Shown here: positions 47,601-59,700 of the stretch, piece after piece
How positions within the stretch are numbered: position 1 is the first letter of the stretch
Layout: every line of letters begins with the position of its first letter
Assembly (NCBI RefSeq): GCF_001653235.2
Contig: NC_035791.1
Location: 3,286,001 to 3,350,000 of the forward strand
Direction: 5' to 3'
Length of the DNA stretch: 64,000 nt
Source: Pochonia chlamydosporia 170
Lineage: Eukaryota > Ascomycota > Sordariomycetes > Hypocreales > Clavicipitaceae
The notes under the pieces: generated by a model
What the model was told of the DNA's origin: nothing
What the model saw: the letters and a program-made list of their open reading frames with translations, nothing else
Database searches by the model: none
Made by a program: the position numbers and the translations under genes

Positions 47601-50600
47601 AGGCCACCGACCAAGAGGTATGTCTTCGTCGGGCTGAAGAGCTTAGTGTCACGGTATCCGCTGCGCATAACGGGGACCATGTCCTCAGGATTGGGGACAA
47701 GAACAATCTGCATAAATTATTAGACCAGATGCTCAATGCATTCGCGGGGAAGAGATTCTACCTTTCCGGTGTGCTTGCCCATTTGCAGCAATCTGAAACC
47801 CTTGACAACCTCAGAGTAAGGAACCTCCTTGATCGTAGCAGGTGTGCGAATTTCGCCATTGGCAAGGAGAGCAAAACACTCCTTGAAGAGCCTCTCACCA
47901 AGAGCTTCGTTCTTTTCAAACATCGTCTAAGACATAGCGTGTTAGTACTTGCTGACTCCAATTAAACAATTGTTAACTTACCACAAGGTCTATCGAAGCA
48001 AATAAGACATTGCGGCGGAAAGGGTCCATAGCTATTTTGCTGTTCTCGTGAATGTCACGCTTGCCAATTTCGAGGAATCTTCCAAAGGGAGCAAGACAGG
48101 CCCAGGAGGCATGGAGCAGCGGGCCAGCCAAACTGTTCAAGACAACATCAACACCCTTGCCGTTGGTGGCTTCCATGACACCTTTGGCAAATGAAGCATC
48201 ACGAGAAGAGAACATTTGCTCCTCTTTGAGGCCATAGACATCCTTAAGGAGCTGTCTCTTGGCCGGGGAACCCACAGTAGCGTAGATATGAGCACCAGCG
48301 CGTTGCGCAATCTGGATGGCCATCTGTCCAACACCACCAGCGGCAGCGTGAATGAGAACAGACTCGCCCTTGCTGAGGCGGGCGGTATGGTCCAAGGCGA
48401 ACCAAGCTGTACCAAGAATCAAAGGCATGGCAGCTGCATCAGCATAGGACATGGTGTCAGGAAGTTTGTAGCACCAAGATGCGGGATTGCGAACAAGGCT
48501 GCGATGAGCGCCTTGGCCAGGACGAAGTGCAACGACTCTGTCTCCAACATTGAAGCCTGTCACCTTGGCACCAACCTTTGTGCAGATACCAGCACATTCG
48601 TCGCCGAGATTGAAGTCCTCAATGATGCCCATACTGGCTGCAACGTCACGGAAGTTGATGGACGATGCCTTTGTCTCGACCTCAATTTCGTTGTCCTGGA
48701 TTTCGGTGTCCATGATCTGAGTGTCCTCACCAAAGTACAAGGTCTCAAGAAGACCGACCTTGCCAATTCTAAGGGCAAGAGGAGTTCGCGTCTTAGAAGT
48801 GCCAAATGGCTCAAGATGTGGTTCCTGGTTAGGGCCGTTCCTGAGCTTGCAGTTGCGCTCATCATCAGCCTCCACGCGGGGAATGTAAATAACACCATTG
48901 CGCTCAGTCAGCTCATCTTCGCCAATTCTACTGTCCAGCATGCGAACAATGTTGACGGCCACAGCCTGGGCAGGAGAATCGGTGCCAAAATCGAATGTGA
49001 CAGCACGCAGTGTGTCATTCTCAGATCGGGCAGCACGGACAAGACCAATGAACATGGCATTCTCTGGACGATTAGCTTCGAGGGTGGCGCCCTCGGTTGG
49101 CCAAATGACATTCTTCTCGAGGGAAACGAGGAGAGCCTGTGCACCCTTGAAAGAGGTGTTGTCGGAAATGGACTCGTCGAAGCCGGCAAGCACAACAACG
49201 TCTTTGGTTAGTGAGGCAGCACCCTGGGTAGCCAGCTCTGGGAAGGTAGTAAAGGAGATCTTGCCTCCATGAGCAGCCTCCAGTTCCTTCAAGATGATGG
49301 CGGTCCGAGCCGAAGGCTTTCCGGTAGGCATGACAACGGAGAGCTCAGAGCTCAGCGTGAATGGCTCGGGTGCCTTGCGGAGAGCAGTGCATATCGGGCT
49401 AGAAAAGAGCTCCTGCAAGTCCTCTCCGCCAGCACCCTTCTGCCCGTCGAAGATGATGCAGCCAGAGTCCTTCATGTAGGAGACGGCATTGGCACCAGAC
49501 TCACTGACGACAACGAGGTCATAGGAGTCAACAGCGGGCTCTACTACGTTGACCAGGTTGCGGCTGGCCGTGGACAGTCCCTCTGCTTCCTCGCCAAAGC
49601 CGTGGCCTTGGAGCGACCAGACGTCCAACTTCTTGAATCGTCTACGCTCGCCCTTCTCCGAGCCCAACGACTGGATGACTTGTCGGGTCTTGTTAAGATC
49701 CGAAGTGATGTGGAGGATCGAAGTGTTTGGATATTGATGAGCGAAAATATCCACAATTTCAGAGAGAGACTTGCCCTTGACATTGGTCATCATGTCAAAG
49801 GACGGCTGCCATCGCTGGCGGTAGAAGAGAGTGCGAGGACCTTGGCCCTCTGGTGCTTCTCGTCCCAGGGAAGTAACCTCAAGTCCAGCGATCTCCATCA
49901 TGAGCTCTCCCTTCTCATTCTGCATAATCATGTCGTTGATAGCGACACGTGGGGACGGAAGCTTGGTGAATGAGCCAACCTGGAAACTCTTGACATCGGT
50001 AGAGTGCCTCCAGTCAAAAAAGTGGCCAGAAATCTTGAGGGCTCGGAAGAAGGATGGAACATAAGGCTCATCCAGTGGCCGGCCAAGACGGTTCTCAACT
50101 GCGTGGAAAATGACATGGAAAAAGGAGTCAAGCAGTGTCGGATGCAAAACAGTCTCATCACCAGCATCCGAAGGTAGTTCCTTGGGATCGAAAACGAGAT
50201 CAGAGACCGCGAAGCCGACACCGCTCTCAATGCTGCCCTTTAGGAGACGGAACTTTTCTCCATACGCAAGCCCAAGCTCTGCCATGTTCTTGTAGAAAGT
50301 TGTAGCGGGCATGGACCTGTAGGTCTTCTTACGTAGCTCATTGAAGGCCGTGCCCTCCTCATACCGAGCAGTATACTCGATTGGCCCCGCGTCACCCTTT
50401 TCAATGCTAATAAGTCCGTGGCAGTGACTGGTGCAATTGGAGTTCTCGTCATAAGAGAAGACATTGAACTCATACCAGGTGTCTGAGTGGCTCTTGGCGG
50501 ATAGGGTGACTGGTTTGAGCTCCAGGAGGACTTCGACACCTTCGTCGTTGGAAGGGATCAGCAGAGCGTTCTTGACCACAATATCCTTGAGGTGGATCAG

Positions 50601-53600
50601 CTTTACGCTCTCAACTTCGTCAGTGCGAACAGCAGCCTCAATAGCCATGCTGATATAACCAGCACCAGGGAACACAATCTTGTTCTCGACAACGTGCTCG
50701 TTGAGCCAGGGCAGCTCGCTTAGACGGAGGTAGTTACGGAACAATGGGTGGCGTACAACAGATCCGGCAACCCTGTGTCCCAAAGTAGCGTGTCTGAATT
50801 CCCTCTGACGATGTTCCTTGATGTAGCGAGTCTCGGACCAGTAGCGACGGTGCTCCCAAGTGTAGGTGGGCAGGTTCTCAAGCTTCGCTCCAGTTGACGT
50901 AGAAACCAATACGCCATCCAGAGCCTTACTGAGGTTCTTGTTGGCAGCAATGATGTCAACTGGGTATCCGAGAGAGAAGAGGGTACCAGCCATGTTCAAA
51001 AGCCCTTCGAAGTCGGGCACACCGCGTGTAAGAGATGCAACGTAGGGAAGATCCAGCTTGAGAGACTGGATCGTTTGACGCGCGGGACCTTTCAGGGCAG
51101 GGTGAGGACCGATTTCTATCAGCACATCAATGTTCTGCTCGTCCTCCTCATCAAGAAGGATCCCAGTGAGGGCATCAGAGAACCGAACGGCTTGGACCAT
51201 GTTTGAAGCCCAGTAAGAGGCACCCATCTTTTCGTAGTCTGCCTGACGAGAAGTAACGCTAGAGAACATGCGGCACTTGGGCGGGTTGGTTTTGAAAGTC
51301 GAGTTGTTCTTCAGGGCACTCTCGTAGGCAGGAGCCAGAGGGAACATGTGATGCGAGTGAAACGCCTGCTTGACAATCAGCTGTCGAACAAAGACCTTCT
51401 TCTCAGTGAGCTTGTCTTTGAGCTCAAGAATCGCATCTTCGTCGCCCGATACAGTCATGGTGGACGGGCTGTTGACCGCAGCAATGGTGAGTCTGCCAGC
51501 GTAAGGCTTGAGTTCTTCGAGACACTTGTTCTCAGGCAGACCAACAGCCATCATGCCTCCAGGAACACCATCAGTACGATTGGCAGACATGTAACGGCCG
51601 CGGTAGTAGGCGGCGATGAGAGCACTCTCGAAGGAAAGGATACCGGCGGCATAAGCAGCTCCCATTTCACCTGATGAATGGCCAACGACGGCGGAGGGTT
51701 TGATACCCCAGCATTCAATCAGATCAATGATAGCGAGTTGAAGAGCAGTACAGATGGTCTGAGAGTAAAGCGTCTCTCCGAGGAGAGTTGTCTCCTTGGT
51801 CTTGTTGAGTTCCTCCAAGATTGACCACTCAGGAGCATCAGGAAGGCTCTTGAGGATAGCATCGCAGCGTTGCAGGCTTTGTCGGAAGTGAGGGCATTCC
51901 TCGATAAGCTGTCTGCCCATGGCAAACCACTGAGCACCTTGGCCGGTAAAAATGAAACCCAGCTTGGGAACAGAGTTCTTGGCAACAGTCCATGGGGCCG
52001 CAGGGCGCGGAGTGGTAAGTTGGTCAACAAGGCCAGTCTTGCCATTGGCCACAACAAATGACCGCTGCTGATGCAAAGTCCGTCGTGTAGACAAGCTAAA
52101 CGCAAGATCGGCAATGGTAGAATCCTCGGTGTTGTTGAGGTAAGTCTTAAGTGTCTCCTCAGACAATTCACCGGCCTTGGCGGAGTGAGATGTCAGAGGG
52201 ACAAGATAAGGGCGAGAATGCACTCCATTAGCAACAGGCTCCGCCACAACAGGAGCTAGAGTGCTCTCTTCTTGAGTGTACTCCTCAAGGACGATGTGGG
52301 CGTTGGTACCACCATATCCGAAAGAGTTAATACTTGCTCGTCGAGCAATTCCTTCAGGCACTTTCCACTCGACAAGTTTTGTTGGAACAGCAATTTTCCA
52401 ATTCTCAAAGTCAATCTTGGGGTTTGGCGTCTTGAAGTGCATGTTCGGAGGAATGTACTGATTTTCAAGTGCCATTGTCGTTTTAATCACACCAGCAAGG
52501 CCAGAAGCACCTTCAAGATGACCAATATTTGTTTTGACTGAGCCTACATACAGAGGCTCGTCGCGACCAGGGGCGAAGACGGCGCCAATGGCACGAGTTT
52601 CGATGGGGTCACCAGCAGCAGTTCCAGTACCGTGTGCTTCAAAGTATTGAGTGTGGTTAGGATTCAACCCAGCTCGCTCGTAGGTAGATCGGATCAAATA
52701 CTCCTGGGCGGCAGAGTTGGGGAGGGTGATGCCGTTTTTCTTGCCATCGTGGTTGGAGCCTGTGGCACGTACAATAGCTCGAATGTTGTCACCATTAGCG
52801 ATGGCATCAGACTTGCGCTTGAGAATAGCACAAGCGATACCCTCACCTCGAACGTAGCCGCTTCCAGAAGCGTCAAAGGCCGCACAGCGGCCGTTCGTAG
52901 ACAGCATGCCAAGGTCGGTCATGGTGACATACACGTTGCTGTCATAGTGCAATGCGGACCCAACCACGATGGAAATATCAGCTTCTTCATTTTGCAAGGT
53001 CTGACTGCCAAGGTGGAAGCAAACGAGAGACGAAGAGCAAGCTGTGTCGATGGTGACACTAGTACCGTGAAGATCGTAGAAGTACGAGATTCGGTTTGAG
53101 AGAATCGCGTCACCAGTACCAGTCACCTATATCCACAGGAGTTAGTCGACAGATCTTCATTTCAGAGAAGTAATTGGTGAAGACAAAGACGTACAGTATA
53201 CTTGGGATAGTACTCCAGATCCTTTGTCAACGAGGCATTATAATCATTAGTGAAACTTCCGCAAAAAACGGACGTCATTGTGCCCCGAATCTCTTGGAGA
53301 GTGATTCCTGCATTCTCAAGAGCTTCGTAGACTACTTCAAGAAGCAAACGCTGCTGAGGATCCATAGCCTCAGCCTCTTTTCCGGAAATGCCAAAGAACC
53401 CCGCATCAAAGTTTCCGATGTCCTGATCAAGGAAATAACCGAAACGGGCGTTGGTCTGTACATCAACTCCATTAGTTAAGAAATACCCAATCTTGATGTT
53501 GTGTGCATTGTCTGAATCCACTTACGGTACCCTTGTGGGTAGGCTCTGGATGGAAAAAGCTGTCCACCTTGAGCCTATCCTCGGGCATCTTCTGCTGAAC

Positions 53601-53720
53601 ATCGCGTTGTTCAGCAATGTTCTCCCAAAGTTTGCTGGGCGTGTTGGCACCAGGAACTCGGCAAGCGAGACCAACGATGACACTGGGGTCACCAGCACGT
53701 CCGTTGACTCGAGGAGCCAT
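41640..53720 (-). CDS. Hybrid highly reducing polyketide synthase-nonribosomal peptide synthetase (PKS-NRPS)
   Basis: Builds a reduced polyketide, joins it to one amino acid and releases the product. Seven exons in transcript order (53720-53526, 53455-53195, 53126-47982, 47926-47762, 47707-45508, 45414-44453 and 44384-41640) give 3890 residues. Approximate domains: KS 10-440 (DTACSSS near 182, EAHGTGT); AT 540-860 (GHSSGEMG near 632); DH 946-1240 ([23 protein letters not shown]); remnant MT about 1250-1370 without the glycine-rich SAM motif; ER 1600-1920 (HAAAGGVGQ intact); KR 1950-2160 ([14 protein letters not shown] and YSAAN intact); ACP near 2270 (GLDSI); C 2350-2790 (HHISIDRGS, not HHxxxDG); A 2800-3340 ([25 protein letters not shown]); PCP near 3407 (GGNSI); R 3490-3870 ([13 protein letters not shown] replaces YxxxK). 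All six introns are 54-93 nt and keep frame. The product is unknown; a tetramic acid is plausible. Confidence 0.95.
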
Positions 53721-56700
53721 TGTTGACCAGATTAATGAGCTGAGCTGATTAAACAAATAAAAGAAATATTATCGATTTTACACTTATCCAAAGTCAGGCA
53801 AGAAACTGAAGTACTATGCGGCGTATATATATCCCCTCAACTTGAAAAGGGATGGAATTGTTGTTTGAGGAGTTTTATGTCTTTTCTGATAAGGAAGCTT
53901 GTATACTTTCTGGACCGTAGTTGGAGAGCTGGAGGCTTGAAAATACGTTGTTGGCGAGAATGAAAGGCTCGAAACCTTGGATAATACGAAATAGAACGGG
54001 CATGAAGAGTTTGTTGTCTCACAAAAGAGGTGTTCAACAACAACACACAATGTTGTTGATCGTCCAAGGGGAAGAATAGCTGAGCTGAGCTATTGAATGG
54101 AAGACTGTGAGCAAACAAGCTGATGTATCAAGATGTCTCCAAAGAATGCAGTAGGAAGCCACCGTTTCTATAAAGAATCGTGAGGCAGCTCAATGACCCA
54201 CGGTGTGTTCCATATTGACTTTTCCTGCCCTAGCCAACACTCATTGGAGCTGCATCTCGGGTTCGAAGGGCGCCTTGGTTCCAGAGGGCAGCTCCGGCAC
54301 CATTCGGAGTCCTCATTATCATAGCAGCCGTCACCGAACGGTCCCGGAATGGGATTTAGAACTCGTGTATAGCAAAGGCCAGAGTTCGGCTCTCGTCAAG
54401 CCGACATACGGGTCGGGGTTGTGCAAGTCAGAAACAAGGTTCCGTTCCCGTGTCTGGAGTCTTGACACGGGTAGCCACGAGGCAGGGCGCAGGGATCTCT
54501 CATGCCATGTGCTTGCGACCCATCTAATCGCGGAGATGAGGAGAGTTGTTGCGGTATACGCGGTTTTGGGCTCCTGGGGTGTAGGATCACAAAGCTGTAT
54601 CCCTGTGCAAAGGGGAACATTCGAAGGGCCATGGTAGGGAAATGGACGTTGTTGAGGGGTCCGAAGTTGTGAAGCTAGGAGAGGTACTTGAAGGTACAAG
54701 AGTGACTTCAAGGCAGAAGTACCTTCGTGACTGCAGGGGTCCAACCGTGTCAAGTCTCTGCCGAGAAATGATTGGCTTCAGAATTCGGCCTTCGAGGTTT
54801 CAATGTTTTTGTTCACACCCAACACCATTGAACTAGTCCCCGTCTCTGTTAGGGCAGGATGAATTTACTAAGCTGATGTCGCTTGATGAGGTGGTCCCTG
54901 CGTTGAATCTCAACCGGCGCAAACCAATGTCTCCTCACAGACCACATCTTTTCGTTTAGACCACGCACGCAAAGATAAGATGGACCGGCAATGAGCTGGT
55001 CCGTGGCGCGACCCCAACCTTATTCACCGAGCACTTCTTCGATTTCTGTGTTCCAAATTGGTAATCCGTGTTTGTGACACCACCAAAGCTAGAGTAGGGT
55101 TGGATGGATCGTGGGTTCAATTGGTCACAAATACCTAGGTACCCATACATGGCTAGGGGTAGAAAGCAAACCAGCAGCCATTCTTCGTAATGGTGAGCAC
55201 ACCGACTTCACTTACTGCTAAGTTACTCCGTACTTTGCTTTCCTATACCATCTCCCATAGGCCAAAAATAAAACTAGCCTTGAGCATACTCGCTCAGATG
55301 GAGGTGTGTATCAACCGATCTGAGTCTCATGGGGGTTGCATTGAGGCGTGATTGAAGTCGACATACGCCAACAACTGCGAGCTGTCGATCTTCGAGAATG
55401 GCAAAATAAAGAGCAATATCAGTCTGCAAGTACCAAAGTGTACCGAAGTGATTTCCCATCACGGCTATTCGGCAGATCTGCAATGAAAAGTATCGCTGGC
55501 AGGAGCGCAGTTGAAACAAGACAACTTGGTTGTCCTTTGAGGACTCAGAAATCTGTCTTGCACGCAGTCCAACACGTCCACCACCACTCCCATAGCATAC
55601 TGCTTATTTGTGGTGGCCAGCATGCAACTGTTGCTTGCACAATTTATTTGCAAGGGTTGTGCTGTGCTATCATGTCCGCCTCGCAAACAAAACCGATGGC
55701 TAATCTCACCTATCTACGCATACAGATGGCAAGTTGTGAATGGTTCTGTAACTTCGTGGAGAAACAAGTCGTATTACCACGACAAGTTGCCACCAAAGAT
55801 TCGTCTTCACGTGGAAAGTGGCTACACACCAGGGTTAAAGTCCAACACAACACCCACGCTTTACAAAGTAAAGCACTATCGTTTCCATTGCTGGTTCAAC
55901 CTTGGTCAAGATTTCTGCCCGATACCGAAGCTATTGTAGATTGCTCAAGGTCGAAATAAACATTAGAGCACTCAGCATAAAGTTTGGCTGCCGGCATATT
56001 TCGTGGCGGCACCGAATATGCAAAGCTTATTGCCGCATTGAGACGGAGGGCAAGGATATAAAAACAGTACCATATAGACTTTACGTGGAAAGGACATCTC
56101 AGCGTAATAAGCCCTTAGTTCTTTGAGCCATCTTTAAGCAAAAATACACCAAATGAAGGCATTAAACAGTCCGTCTGATTTTGCGACAAGCGTCAAGCAG
56201 GTTTGCAGGTTGCGTCGTTGCTCAAACTGCAGGCCCAGAAGCGACAAGTTCATAGCTTGGGCTCCCCTCAGGATTCACGATTCCCTGACCAACACGGCTG
56301 AAATTACAGCTACCTGTGCGCATGCTAGGTTGCCTTCCGTCCATCTGAAGTAACCAATCTCTGAAGGGTTGCGTAGTCGCCGCTCATCCTGAAGCACATG
56401 ACAGCAGTCCAGAAGCAAGAACCTCCTAGCCATATTTTTAAGCAAAAGTTCGTGCTGTACGTTGTCTTGGAGCAGATACTTCCAGCACTGTGTGCAACGT
56501 TCAGATAGCAATTGTTGAATCCTGTCGCCGTGGATGTGCAGGGTCTTGGCTTGAATAGAGCTTTTTGTAGCTCCACGGTTCTCACCCACCAGGAGGCCAG
56601 AAAATGCTGGGTGTGGCCAAAGTTCACACCTTAGACGTACGCGAAATCGGCTTGTGTCTGGATCACGAGTAACCGTCCCAGGCATCCAAAATTAAGTTAT

Positions 56701-59700
56701 GATGTGCAAGAGCAGCATTTGCAGCTGCAGCAGTATACCTAGCTCTGAGAATATGGCGTGCTACCCAGGGATACAATCCATCTGCGAGAGCACACAGCAT
56801 AAACTATCCTCTTTTGGCATCATGGGATAGCTGTTGCTAAAGCAATTTAGGACGCTGTGGTGTCATCAGCCATCAGGATTGCTTTGGGTAACTATTCGGT
56901 GGCAGCTCAAAGAGGCTTCAACATACAAGAGTTATTGCATGTTCTAGAGAACAAGCTGCTGCCAAGTCCCGCCGATGCCATCCATAACGGCTTTGTGAAC
57001 AGATACTTTGCCGAAGCAAGAGCTGACAGTCTGACATCCATACACCAGGACCAAATCGAGGCAGTATATCACCCGCAAAGGCAAAACCCACATGCGTATT
57101 TTTTGTTTGAAGGGCCGTCTTGCATTCTCACTACTTCGCAGCCGTGGCACGATGATCTTGGGAGGCGCTGGTCACACCCAATTGGGATTGGACTGACATA
57201 ATACAGGCCAGAACAGCGACTTTAGATTCGTGGGCAAGCCAATACGTGTTCCCGCTTGTCATTTTCATTGGTGCTTCATTGAAGGGAGGGAGCAAGAAAC
57301 GGTTGTCTGAGATAGCTCAAGGCTGTCACCACCCGATGGAAAACCCTCGGAGAGAGATATGTAGACATGTTCCCAGAACAACGGTGCGGACAGATATTAG
57401 CCGAGTCGGTTGGACCATTTTGCCGTTCATGTACGATTTGGCTGTTCTCATGAGGTTATCGACAGGGGCAGGCTTGTCTGTGGCTGTATTCGCTGAGCGA
57501 CAACCGTTCGGCCACCTCTTGCAGGCGCGCCTTGGTTGGGGAAAGCCATTCACAATGCGATTTTAAGGGCCGAGATTGGTCAGTCCAATGCTGCTTGGTG
57601 CGGCAAATCGAGCAATTGAAAGAGCTTGGCGGGTGGCTTCGAGGCTTACTCCAGCATTGCAGAAGCCACGGCTGAACATACCATACCTTTTCGGCTTCAG
57701 TGATGTTAGTCGACACACTTTGACCTTTTGTTAGGTCGAATTTGTCCGAGGGGATTCGTCATGACTGGGAGTAAGTCGCCTAGCTGGCCACGTATTGATT
57801 TCCTGCCGCCGCCATCCGGATACAAAATTTGAAGCGCCTTTATGGACTTAGGGTGTGCTTCATCCTAAGCCAACAGAGAGTGTAGCAGGCCAGATACAAG
57901 GTCTGTACATTTGCGTCGCACTCACTCCCAGTTTCCAAGGTGCATTATTTGTCAGACTTGGCAGCATTTGCACTCGGTCCATCTCAACCCGATTCCTGAC
58001 AGAGTACCTAGGTACCTAGTAGTCGACAGGCAAGAGTTAAGTGACCCAAAATGCCCCATGATATTTGTTGAGTAGCCTAGGTAGGCTCCGATGTGACATA
58101 TGTCCAAGCATGCTTAAGCAGATTGTAGACGGCCGACCAGGAGGCAATCCAGTGGATACTGCACAGATTGGATGTCAGCGTTGGTTTTGTATAAAGAGTG
58201 GTTGCGAGTGGGAGGGAGTACCGGACGGGAGTGTTGGTCGTGGCACTGATGGCGTGCCGCTGCCAAGCAAACGGTGCTGACAGACCGATCCCCCAGCCCC
58301 CAATTCAGGATTCGTACGTGTTTCATCTTCTATGACTGCCCAACAGAATATTAGTAGTGGTATTGATGTACATGGGGGCAAAGCGCATTGTTCAGGCTCG
58401 ACGGAGGTGGTGGAAGTTGGAAATAAACTTTAGAATGTGAATCGTGCTCATGACCCGCGAGGACCAAGACACGTATCTAGGTACCTAGGTACCCTCCCAA
58501 AACCGCAATCTTCAGGGTAGCCGCGGTTCGGCAGGCAACCAAAGGGACAATGCTTCCTTCCTCAAAATGAGAGGAGGATGCTAACCGCATTAATTGTGAC
58601 GCATCATTTCAGGAACAACAACGTTCAGTTTGATCCTCGAAAAACATTGAGTGCCGCTGCATGGCACAACAGCCGTTGCATACTGGTTGCCAAACGAAAT
58701 CATCTAGTGACAATGAGAAGGCCTTTCAGCCATCAATTGATGGTTTTCACGACCAGCGGGTCCCCGGGCAAACGCCACCGGCAAATGTGGCCAATTTGGA
58801 ACAGTTCTCAAGTTCTCCCCCAGCATCTTCTCCTACCAGCTGCGCAGCCACCCTGGCACAAAACTCGTCTCTAGGATGCTTCTGCTTCGGGCGCTGGTTA
58901 GCTCATGATGGTATTGGCTTCTTTTGTCAAGCGTTCAAGTGTCCCGCGCGGGAGAGATAACTGGGACTTGCGCGCGGCAGACGGTTGATTGCGCCATCCT
59001 CCTCATCTCACTCCCCGGCAATCGCTCTCCCCCCGCCTCTCGGTGACGATCATTGCCTTGGTTTACTGGCTCCTGGGAAACTGTCCACGAAGGTTACTCT
59101 CGTTTCCAAGGCACGAACCAGAAGCTAACGCAAAATATGCTGAACGATGCAGCTAGGACGCGGGCTCCGTGTGCATACAACTACACCCAACCACCACCCA
59201 ATCGTGGGGTTGCATCGCGTCTCGTGTCTTATTACACTAGTCAGTTCTTGCACCACCAGAGGCACGGGCTTTGGCTCTGATGCGTAGCCGCATTCAGATT
59301 TGGACCCAAGGTCGCATCGTGTCTGACCTGCATAGAGCTCAGGTCATTAAGAAATGCCCCAAGTTCGTTCTTTCATGGTCACTACCCAAGTGAGCACTTA
59401 CACCTGCCAAAGCGCTCCCATTTTCCTCATTTGGTTGGCTTGAAGTAACTAATGCCCCCAGTCGCCAGTGGCAACGGCGTAGATGCCTTCAAAGCTAGGG
59501 GAGCCTACGTCCTCATCACCTGGAGGAGCCTTGCCTACCGGGTTTGATGACTACTGTGCCCCATCAAACCATATGGCCTTTTAGCGTGTTAGCGTTGTGA
59601 AGGTTGATTCTCCGGGTAGCCTCAACAATACAGCTCACTACTACGGAACGTGTCAACGGTTCTCGTTAGTCGGGCGAGAGCCGGCAAACAGCAAGCAGCG

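Noticed and set aside
48216..49211. 331-codon plus-strand open frame opposite the ER region
   Set aside because: Antisense shadow of the synthase, same reasoning; no start context or homology.
44385..53525. PKS-NRPS seemingly broken into several open frames
   Set aside because: Six introns of 54-93 nt with good donors and acceptors restore one 3890-residue frame and complete motifs at each junction, so it is not a pseudogene.
55348..55959. 203-codon plus-strand frame
   Set aside because: Starts with GTG, no domain, irregular composition; probably chance.
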